A stretch of 46,902 nucleotides of DNA from Candidatus Parakkermansia intestinigallinarum (GTDB lineage Bacteria > Verrucomicrobiota > Verrucomicrobiia > Verrucomicrobiales > Akkermansiaceae). The stretch covers positions 1 through 46,902 of the forward strand of contig DXFQ01000026.1 in the NCBI GenBank assembly GCA_019114365.1, read 5' to 3'. Numbering within the stretch: position 1 is the stretch's first letter; each line of letters starts with the position of its first letter. Shown one piece after another: positions 40,473 to 46,902 of this stretch. The notes under the pieces are model-generated. The model worked only from the letters and a program-made list of their open reading frames with translations. It had not been told where the DNA came from and did not search any database. A program made the translations under genes and the position numbers.

Positions 40473-40535
40473 GAATGCGTCAGCCGGGCCGGGAGCCACG
40501 CTCCGCCCGACGGACTTCATCAACCAAACAACACC

Positions 40536-41825
40536 ATGACGAAAAGCACACTCGTGACCGTGGCCCTGATGGTCGGGGCCGCCTCCCTCAGCCAAGCCGC
40601 TCCTAAAGCCGCCAACGCCGACAGCGCCGCCGTACCGCAGCAAGCCGCTGCCGGATTCAGCCTCGGCAGCTGGGCCGCCAACGCGCTCACTCTCTTCGAC
40701 GCCGAACGCGACAAGGCCGAGAACCCCTACATCCAAGAGTTCAAACTCAAGTTCCGCGCCCAGTGGCAAGTCTCCGCCCTCGATCCCGCCGGCGGCACGG
40801 ATCGCCTGCAGGGTGCAGCCTACGGGCGCGATCGCGCTTGGAACAACGAATGGCGCCGCTTCCGCATCGGCGCGGAAGCCAAGGTCTTCAACCGCTTCAC
40901 CCTCTTTGCCAACTTTAACATCGGCGGGCTCGACGGCCGCGAGACCTTCGACGCCACAACGGGCGACTGGAGCAGCAGCCGCACCGAAGGCGTACTCGAT
41001 GAGCTCTTCATACAGGGCAAGTTCGATCCCGTCACCGTCACCCTCGGCAAACACAAGCCCGCCTTCATCGGCGAATACCGCACCTCGAGCTCGAAAATCA
41101 TCACCATCGAGCGCTCCGCCCTCGTCAACCAGCTCACCGCTGAAAAAACTTGGGGTCTCTCCGTGAAAAACGCGGACTCCAAAGCGCGCCTCGGCTGGGA
41201 AGCCGGCCTCTGGCTCAACGGCTACCACGACGGCACTTGGGCCGAACCCGCCTTCACGGCAGCAGACAACGCCATGCTCGGCCTCTCGCTCAACTACGCG
41301 CTCAACGACAACAACCGCCTCTACCTCGACTACATGCACAGCTTCGTGCGCGAGGGGCGTGAGACCATTGGCTACGCAGGCCCGGGAGCGCGCGACGTGG
41401 TGGCGCTCACTTGGGAGGCGAAGCAGGGCGACCTGCGCCTGATGACTGAAGCCATGGCAGGCTTTAACGTTCTCGGCGCGGACGGGCGCAACGCCGGCTC
41501 GGAGAACGTTTACGGCCTCACCGTCATGCCGAGCTACCGCCTCAGCGACCACTTTGAGGCCGTTGTGCGCTACCAGCTCGCCGCCGGCAGCAACGGCATC
41601 GAGAGCGACAAACGCTACTACGCGACCAATTCGGCTTTCTCGCAGACCTGCGACCTGCTGCACGGCTTCTACCTCGGCGTCAACTACTACGTCTGCCCGA
41701 GCAACCCGCACGCCATGAAAGTCATGTGCGGTGCTGAATACCTCAACTCGCACGGCACCGACGCGCGCGGCGACAAAGGCTTCACCGGCTGGAGCTTCAC
41801 CACCGCCTTCCGCGTGAACTTCTGA
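40536..41825 (+). CDS. Phosphate-selective porin, OprO/OprP family
   Basis: A 429-residue outer membrane porin. The signal peptide is MTKSTLVTVALMVGAASLSQA. The mature barrel shows alternating polar/hydrophobic strands with family features such as RRFRIGAEAKVFNRFTLFANFNIGG, VTLGKHKPAFIGEYRTSSSKIITIERSALVNQL and a C-terminal strand ending in Phe (FTTAFRVNF). OprP-type trimers select phosphate or pyrophosphate at low external concentration. The location directly ahead of pstS supports this. Lysine and arginine residues line several strands. No Shine-Dalgarno motif precedes the ATG. Confidence 0.9.
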   Translation: MTKSTLVTVALMVGAASLSQAAPKAANADSAAVPQQAAAGFSLGSWAANALTLFDAERDKAENPYIQEFKLKFRAQWQVSALDPAGGTDRLQGAAYGRDRAWNNEWRRFRIGAEAKVFNRFTLFANFNIGGLDGRETFDATTGDWSSSRTEGVLDELFIQGKFDPVTVTLGKHKPAFIGEYRTSSSKIITIERSALVNQLTAEKTWGLSVKNADSKARLGWEAGLWLNGYHDGTWAEPAFTAADNAMLGLSLNYALNDNNRLYLDYMHSFVREGRETIGYAGPGARDVVALTWEAKQGDLRLMTEAMAGFNVLGADGRNAGSENVYGLTVMPSYRLSDHFEAVVRYQLAAGSNGIESDKRYYATNSAFSQTCDLLHGFYLGVNYYVCPSNPHAMKVMCGAEYLNSHGTDARGDKGFTGWSFTTAFRVNF

Positions 41826-41915
41826 TCATCGGCCCGGCGGCCCGTGCACGCAGGCCGCCGAGCACCGACCAACACAAACTCCGTGTATTTCAAACACATT
41901 CCCATCTCAACAACC

Positions 41916-42902
41916 ATGATCAAAAAACTCATCATTGCCCTGCTGGCCGCAGGCTCACTCACTCAGGCCGACACCGCCATCAACGGCGCCGGAGCTTCCT
42001 TCCCCGCCCCGGTGTACCAGAAATGGACCTTCAATTACAGCCGCAACCACCCCGGCACCAGCGTCAACTACCAGAGCCTCGGCTCGGGCGCCGGGCTCAA
42101 CCAAATCAAAGCAGGCACCATCGACTACGCCGGCTCGGACAACCCGCTCACCCTCGATGAGCAGAAGCGCGACGGGCTGACGCAGTACCCGATGCTCACG
42201 GGCGGCGTCGTCGTCATCGTCAACCTGCCGGGCATCGCCGACGGCCAACTCAAACTGAGCCGCGAGGTGCTCTCCCGCATCTTCCTCGGCGACATCAGCT
42301 ACTGGAACGACGAGGCCATCGTCGCCCTCAACCCCGGCCTGCGCCTGCCCAAGCAGAAAATCACCGTCGTGCACCGCGCGGACTCCAGCGGCACCTCCTT
42401 CATCTTCACCAACTACCTGAGCAAAATCTCAGCGGACTGGAAGCAGAAGGTGGGGCAGGGCTCGGCGGTGAACTGGCCGACCGGCATCGGCGGGCAGAAA
42501 AACCCCGGCGTCTGCAACAACGTCGCCCGCATCCGAGGCGCCATCGGCTACACCGAATACACCTACGCCGTTGAGGCGAAGCTCACCTGTGCCAGCCTTG
42601 AAAACGCCGAAGGCGAATACGTGAAACCCAGCCTCGAGAGCTTCTCGGCCGCAGCCGCCGGAGCCGACTGGAGCAACGCTCCGGGCTTCTACATGGAGCT
42701 CACGAACGTGCCCGGCAAAAACTCCTGGCCGATCACGGGCGTGACCTACGTCATCATCCGCAATGACACGCCCGCCGAGCGCCGCCAAGCCATTCTGAAC
42801 TACCTGCGCTGGTGCTACACCGCCGGAGCGCCGGAAGCCGTCAAACTCAACTACGTGCCGCTGCCCATGAGCGTCGTCAAGCTCATCGAAGAGCGCATGT
42901 GA
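41916..42902 (+). CDS. pstS: Phosphate ABC transporter substrate-binding protein PstS
   Basis: A 328-residue periplasmic binding protein of the PstS type. After signal peptide MIKKLIIALLAAGSLTQA, the phosphate-binding motifs are intact: INGAGASFPAPVYQKW, VNYQSLGSGAGLNQI, DYAGSDNPLT and HRADSSGTSFIFTNYLS. It captures phosphate and delivers it to PstCA. It follows the porin by 90 nt; a hairpin-rich 331-nt gap separates it from pstC, as often seen to hold back downstream expression. No lipobox, so it is soluble. Confidence 0.95.
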   Translation: MIKKLIIALLAAGSLTQADTAINGAGASFPAPVYQKWTFNYSRNHPGTSVNYQSLGSGAGLNQIKAGTIDYAGSDNPLTLDEQKRDGLTQYPMLTGGVVVIVNLPGIADGQLKLSREVLSRIFLGDISYWNDEAIVALNPGLRLPKQKITVVHRADSSGTSFIFTNYLSKISADWKQKVGQGSAVNWPTGIGGQKNPGVCNNVARIRGAIGYTEYTYAVEAKLTCASLENAEGEYVKPSLESFSAAAAGADWSNAPGFYMELTNVPGKNSWPITGVTYVIIRNDTPAERRQAILNYLRWCYTAGAPEAVKLNYVPLPMSVVKLIEERM

Positions 42903-43233
42903 GCCCCGCCCCTCGCGGCACGCTGCCGGCAGCAGCACAGGCAAAACTGCCGGCAGACGTGCCGCCCGACCGGGAAAAGCGCCTTTTCCCCGCGACCCGG
43001 CACTCCCCCGAACCCGCCACACCCCGAGTGCCTTCCCCGCCCTCCCGGCACCACCCGCACGCGGCACCCGGCGCACACCGAACTCCCGGCACTCCCGAAC
43101 TCCGCCGCTTCGCCGCTCCCTGCCGCTTCGCCTCCCCGCCTCCCCGCCTCCGCATTTTGCCGCATCGGACCCCGCCCCGCGCTCCCTGCGCGCACCATCA
43201 CCCACACCCGTCCACCCACCGCACGTCACCACG
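42903..43233 (+). other. pstS-pstC spacer with hairpins and repeats
   Basis: This C-rich 331-nt gap holds no convincing gene. CTGCCGGCAG, itself a palindrome, occurs twice (42923-42932 and 42947-42956, 24 bp apart), and GGGAAAAG / CTTTTCCC (42972-42990, loop CGC) forms another hairpin. The structures could stop or slow polymerase after pstS or stabilise its mRNA. An arginine-rich minus-strand frame here looks fortuitous. Confidence 0.55.
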
Positions 43234-44154
43234 ATGCAACACACCGACAAACTCTTCCGCACCGTCTGCCTCAGCTGCGCTGCCCTCATCGCCCTGCTGA
43301 CCGTCGGCATCTTCCTGCAGCTGGGCATCCACTCGTCGGATGCCTGGAGCAAGTTCGGCCTCTCCTTCATCACCTCAGACGCATGGGATCCGGCAACGGA
43401 TACCTATGGCGCCCTCGCCAACATCGTCGGCACCCTGCTCACCACGGGCATCGCCCTGCTCATCGCCATCCCGCTCGCCTTCGTCTCCGCCCTCTTCGTG
43501 ACGGAGGCCCCCGCGTGGATCAGCCGCATCCTCAGCCAATGCCTCGACCTGCTGGCCGCCATTCCGTCCGTCATCTACGGCATGTGGGGGCTCTACGTTC
43601 TCGTCCCGCTGGTGGACAAAGTCCTGCTGCGCCTCATCGACGAGCACAGGCTGCTCGACATCGACTTCTTCCGCCTGCTGCTCGGCGAGACCTGCTACGG
43701 CATGTCCTTCCTGACGGCCGGGCTGATACTCGCCCTGATGATTCTGCCCTACATGAGCGCGGTCATGCGCGACGTCTTCCGCATGACGCCGCCCATGCTG
43801 CGCGAGTCGGCCTACGGCATCGGCTGCACCCGCTGGGAAGCCACGCGCGACGTCGTCATGCGCTACGGCATTCGCGGCCTGCTCGGCGGCATCTTCATCG
43901 GCATGGGCCGCGCGCTGGGCGAGACCATGGCCGTGCTCTTCGTCATCGGCAACATCATGGAAATGCCCGACGGCCTGCTGAGCAGCGGCACCACCATCGC
44001 CGCCACCCTCGCCTGCAACTTCGCCGAAGCGGACGGCATGCAGCGCAGCGCCCTCTTCGCCCTCGGCCTCATCCTGCTGCTCATGAGCTTCGGCATCCAG
44101 ATACTCTCGCAATACTACCTGCACCTCACCCGTAAAAACCGAGGCGAAAGCTGA
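43234..44154 (+). CDS. pstC: Phosphate ABC transporter permease PstC
   Basis: A 306-residue inner-membrane permease with six helices. It has the EAA-type loop where the ATPase docks (YGIGCTRWEATRDVVMRYGIRGLLGGIFIGMGRALGETMAV) and the GETMAV motif of PstC. It forms the phosphate channel with PstA. Length is normal. It ends 34 nt before the start of an upstream pstA frame (the real pstA starts at 44267). Confidence 0.94.
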   Translation: MQHTDKLFRTVCLSCAALIALLTVGIFLQLGIHSSDAWSKFGLSFITSDAWDPATDTYGALANIVGTLLTTGIALLIAIPLAFVSALFVTEAPAWISRILSQCLDLLAAIPSVIYGMWGLYVLVPLVDKVLLRLIDEHRLLDIDFFRLLLGETCYGMSFLTAGLILALMILPYMSAVMRDVFRMTPPMLRESAYGIGCTRWEATRDVVMRYGIRGLLGGIFIGMGRALGETMAVLFVIGNIMEMPDGLLSSGTTIAATLACNFAEADGMQRSALFALGLILLLMSFGIQILSQYYLHLTRKNRGES

Positions 44155-44216
44155 CAGCCCCCCTATCGGCCTTCGGGCATCGCGCCCCATGTTGCCTCAC
44201 ACGCCTTTTCCCCTCC

Positions 44217-44244
44217 CCTCTTATTCCCCTCCTCTTATTCCCCT
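44217..44244. repeat. 14-bp tandem duplication in the pstC-pstA spacer
   Basis: CCTCTTATTCCCCT occurs twice head to tail (44217-44230, 44231-44244). Confidence 0.85.
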
Positions 44245-44266
44245 TCCCCACACAGACCTCCCCGCC

Positions 44267-45166
44267 ATGCCACACCCCCACCACACCTGCACGCCTCCCG
44301 GCAGCATCGCCGCCGCTCCGCGCCCGCTGCTCTGGCGCAAGGCGCAAAACAGCCTGCTCGGCCTCTTCTCCTTCTTCTCCATCATCATCGCCGTCGGCGG
44401 CATGGGCTGGATTCTGCAAACCGTCCTCGAGCAAGGCATCGGCGTCATCAGCCTGAGCTTCCTCACCGAGCCGAGCAAACCCTACGGTGAACTCAACGCC
44501 GGTATCGCCAACGCCCTGCTCGGCACCGTCCTCATCGCCGGGCTGGCCACCCTCATCGCCGTGCCCCCGGGCATCGCGGCGGGCATCTACCTTGCCGAAT
44601 TCGGCAAAAACTCCCGCTTCGCCGCCGCCCTGCGCTTCTGCGCCAACGTCATGATGGGGGTTCCGTCCATCATCGTCGGCCTCTTCATCTACGTGCTCAT
44701 CGTCATACCGAGCGGGCACAACTCGGGCTTTGCGGGCTCGGTGGCGCTGGCCGTCATCATGTTTCCGGTCATCATGCGAACGACCGAAGACATGCTGGCC
44801 ATGGTGCCCGACACCCTGCGCGAGTCGGCGCTGGCGCTGGGCATGTCGCGCAGCCGCGCCACCCTGAGCATCGTCGCACGCGCCGCCCGCAACGGCATGA
44901 TCACCGGCGTACTCCTCTCGCTGGCCCGCGTCAGCGGAGAAACGGCCCCCCTGCTCTTCACCGCCATGTTTGCGGACTCCTGGCCGACGAGCTTCTTCAG
45001 CCGCCCCACCGCCAACATGCCCGTGCTCATCAACGAGTACACCATGAACTCCCCCTTTGAGCAAATGAACGCCGCCGGCTGGGGCGCCGCCCTCATCATC
45101 ACCCTCATCATCCTCGCCCTCAACATCGGCACCCGCTGCCTCTTCCGCGACCCCAAAAACCGCTGA
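44267..45166 (+). CDS. pstA: Phosphate ABC transporter permease PstA
   Basis: A 299-residue inner-membrane permease. Six helices, [12 protein letters not shown], the coupling loop [18 protein letters not shown] and [12 protein letters not shown] are PstA hallmarks. It pairs with PstC. The ATG at 44267 (MPHPHHTC) was preferred over an ATG at 44189 whose extension is Pro-rich and repeat-encoded. A His-rich N-terminal tail of about 25 residues precedes the first helix; its meaning is unknown. Confidence 0.93.
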   Translation: MPHPHHTCTPPGSIAAAPRPLLWRKAQNSLLGLFSFFSIIIAVGGMGWILQTVLEQGIGVISLSFLTEPSKPYGELNAGIANALLGTVLIAGLATLIAVPPGIAAGIYLAEFGKNSRFAAALRFCANVMMGVPSIIVGLFIYVLIVIPSGHNSGFAGSVALAVIMFPVIMRTTEDMLAMVPDTLRESALALGMSRSRATLSIVARAARNGMITGVLLSLARVSGETAPLLFTAMFADSWPTSFFSRPTANMPVLINEYTMNSPFEQMNAAGWGAALIITLIILALNIGTRCLFRDPKNR

Positions 45167-45204
45167 CGAGCCCCCCCATCCCGAGCCCCTCAGCCCACCC
45201 ACCG

Positions 45205-45250
45205 GCACTTCACAACACCCGCACTTCACAACACCGCACTTCACAACACC
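45205..45250. repeat. 15-16-bp tandem repeat, three copies, in the pstA-pstB spacer
   Basis: GCACTTCACAACACC(C) stands at 45205-45220, 45221-45235 and 45236-45250, with a decayed fourth copy after it. It contains only A, C, T and one G per unit and is unlikely to form stems. Confidence 0.9.
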
Positions 45251-45279
45251 GCGCTTCGCACACACAACCGCAACACCGC

Positions 45280-46041
45280 ATGAACACCAACATCAAAATC
45301 TCGGCACGCCACCTCAACTTCCACTACGGCGACCACCAAGCCCTCTTCGACAACAACCTCGACATCCCCGCCAACACCGTCACCGCCGTCATCGGCCCCT
45401 CGGGCTGCGGCAAATCCACGCACCTGCGCATCTACAACCGCATCTTTGAACTCTACCGCAACCAAAAAGCCAGCGGCGAAGTCCTGCTCGACGGCAAAAA
45501 CATCCTGGACCCCGACGTCGACCTGCTCAAGCTGCGCCGCCGCGTCGGCATGATCTTCCAAAAGCCGACCCCCTTCCCCATGAGCATCTTCGACAACGTT
45601 GCCTACCCCCTGCGCCTCCACTACAAACTCAGCCGCCGGGCCATCGGCGAGCGCGTTGAACAAGCCCTCATCGGCGCGAGCATCTGGGACGAAGTCAAAG
45701 ACAAACTCAAGAGCAGCGGCCTCGCCCTCTCCGGCGGCCAGCAGCAGCGCCTCTGCATCGCCCGCGCCATCGCCGCCGAGCCCGAAGTCCTGCTCATGGA
45801 CGAGCCGACCAGCGCCATCGACCCCGTCGCCACGCTCAAAATCGAAGAGCTCGTGCTCGAACTCAAAAAGCGCTTCACCATCGTCATCGTCACGCACAAC
45901 ATGCAGCAAGCCTCGCGCATCTCCGACCAAACCGCCTTCTTTTACAAAGGCCAAATCATCGAGACGGGCCCCACCCCCCTCATCTTCACCAACCCGCAGC
46001 AAAAAAAGACCGAAGAATACATCACCGGCCGCTTCGGCTAA
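45280..46041 (+). CDS. pstB: Phosphate ABC transporter ATP-binding protein PstB
   Basis: A 253-residue ATPase. Walker [10 protein letters not shown] (39-47), Q-loop IFQKP, signature LSGGQQQR, Walker [13 protein letters not shown] and the switch His in VTHNM are all intact; GCGKSTHLR and [14 protein letters not shown] identify PstB. It powers import through PstCA. In the family Walker A is usually followed by STLLR; here His replaces Leu (STHLR), a small difference. Confidence 0.96.
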   Translation: MNTNIKISARHLNFHYGDHQALFDNNLDIPANTVTAVIGPSGCGKSTHLRIYNRIFELYRNQKASGEVLLDGKNILDPDVDLLKLRRRVGMIFQKPTPFPMSIFDNVAYPLRLHYKLSRRAIGERVEQALIGASIWDEVKDKLKSSGLALSGGQQQRLCIARAIAAEPEVLLMDEPTSAIDPVATLKIEELVLELKKRFTIVIVTHNMQQASRISDQTAFFYKGQIIETGPTPLIFTNPQQKKTEEYITGRFG

Positions 46042-46090
46042 AGCCCCCCCGCCGCCGCGCATGAGCCCCGCGCCCCCGGCACCCGCCGCT

Positions 46091-46140
46091 CAACGCCACT
46101 CAACGCCGCTCAACGCCACTCAGCGCAACTCAGCGCACCG
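46091..46140. repeat. 10-bp tandem repeat, about five copies, in the pstB-phoU spacer
   Basis: CAACGCCACT, CAACGCCGCT, CAACGCCACT, CAGCGCAACT, CAGCGCACCG follow one another, and looser copies continue to about 46170. Confidence 0.85.
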
Positions 46141-46200
46141 CAACTCCCCGCAACTCAACACAACGCAACGCACCCCCGCACCCCACCCCCGCTCCGACAC

Positions 46201-46860
46201 ATGAAAGAACACTTCGTCAACGAACTCCGCAACCTGCTCAACACCATCGTCGCGCAGGGCGGCCAAGTCGAAACCGCCATCCGCCGCGCCATCGACGCCG
46301 TCACCGCCCGCGATGCCGCCCTCGCCCGCCAAGTCATCGCCGACGACGCCGTCATCGACGCGGAAGAAATCCGCATCGAAGAAGAGTGTCTCAAAATCCT
46401 CGCCCTCTACCAGCCCGTCGCCTCCGATCTGCGCACCGTCGTCGCCATCCTCAAAATCAACGCCGCCCTCGAGCGCATCGCCGACTTCGGCGCCCACATC
46501 GCCGAACGCGCCGTCGAACTCGCCGAGCTCGGCAGCGACACCCCCGCCGACGGCGTCGACTTCAGCCAAATGGAGCAAAACGCCCTGCGCATGCTGCGCG
46601 ACTCCATGAAAGTCATGCGCCACGCCGACACCGTCCTCGCCTACAGCGTCATTGAACGCGACGACGCCGTCGATCAAGCCCACCGCGACAACAGCCTGCT
46701 CATCGGGCGGCTCCTCAGCCGGCAACCCCTGCATGTCGCCTACTGCCTCGCCTGCATGGGCATCTCGCGAGACCTCGAGCGCATCGCCGACATCGCCACC
46801 GACATCTGCGAACACATCATCTATCTGGAAACCGGCAAGATCATTCGCCACCGCCGCTGA
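46201..46860 (+). CDS. phoU: Phosphate transport regulator PhoU
   Basis: A 219-residue PhoU: two similar three-helix bundles with the metal-binding E/DxxxD-type motifs (AIDAVTARDAALARQVIADDAVIDAEEIRIEEECL and LERIADFGAHIAERAV, then LERIADIATDICEHIIYLETG). It restrains the PstSCAB transporter and signals phosphate status to the PhoR kinase. It is the last gene of the cluster and ends 42 nt before the window edge. Confidence 0.95.
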   Translation: MKEHFVNELRNLLNTIVAQGGQVETAIRRAIDAVTARDAALARQVIADDAVIDAEEIRIEEECLKILALYQPVASDLRTVVAILKINAALERIADFGAHIAERAVELAELGSDTPADGVDFSQMEQNALRMLRDSMKVMRHADTVLAYSVIERDDAVDQAHRDNSLLIGRLLSRQPLHVAYCLACMGISRDLERIADIATDICEHIIYLETGKIIRHRR

Positions 46861-46902
46861 CAGCCCCGGCGGCCCGCTCCCCGTCCTTCCGGAGAGGCCC
46901 GC

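Noticed and set aside
40340..40480. PhoB box before the porin gene
   Set aside because: CTGTTCACCGT and CAGCGTCATC look like half-sites but are not spaced 11 bp apart in register; kept only as a remark.
1..46902. tRNA, rRNA genes and CRISPR arrays
   Set aside because: None seen; the tandem repeats present are short, contiguous and lack spacers, so they are not CRISPR arrays.

Overview
This 46.9 kb window is a high-GC chromosomal segment from a diderm (Gram-negative type) bacterium. Envelope hallmarks are BamA, an autotransporter, an OprP/OprO-type porin, RlpA, a class A penicillin-binding protein and an RND tripartite pump. Most promoters fit a TTGACA-N16/17-TANNNT pattern (not the Bacteroidota type) and hardly any start codon has a Shine-Dalgarno motif. 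The gene mix (ActA/ActB-like redox proteins, autotransporter, sulfide-type Thi4) suggests a Verrucomicrobiota/PVC relative living at low oxygen; this is an inference with moderate to low confidence.

Layout. 1-447: the 5' end of an IS481-family insertion sequence, cut by the window edge. 0.5-6.4 kb: a DUF3737 protein and an accessory cell-surface locus. The locus holds a fused LicC-like nucleotidyltransferase/PLP aminotransferase facing a LicD-family phosphotransferase and an ornithine-cyclodeaminase-like reductase. 6-13.7 kb: small exported or unknown proteins, a sigma-54 activator with a DHH-like N-terminus next to a candidate sigma-54 promoter, a DUF3592 protein, a decayed EamA transporter, an exported ankyrin protein and a small lipoprotein. 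13.8-17.9 kb (minus): an operon of class A PBP, pentaheme ActA-like cytochrome and RlpA. 18.2-24.2 kb: thi4 with a strong terminator, then bamA and an exported M3 peptidase on the minus strand. 24.4-31.3 kb: a Cys-rich exported protein, a short leader ORF and a heavy-metal-type RND efflux operon. 31.4-40.2 kb: a small membrane protein, a SNF2 helicase, an orphan ActB-like iron-sulfur protein and a large autotransporter. 40.5-46.9 kb: a complete phosphate uptake cluster (porin, pstS, pstC, pstA, pstB, phoU).

Things that work together: the phosphate porin feeds the PstSCAB ABC importer with PhoU as its regulator; the pump genes overlap or nearly abut and form one tripartite complex; ActA-like and ActB-like proteins resemble two subunits of alternative complex III but lie 20 kb apart without the usual membrane subunit. 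The plus strand is G-rich left of about 24.6 kb and C-rich to the right regardless of gene direction, which suggests the replication terminus is near. Several genes have their -10 element 6-7 nt before the start codon, so leaderless mRNAs appear common here.
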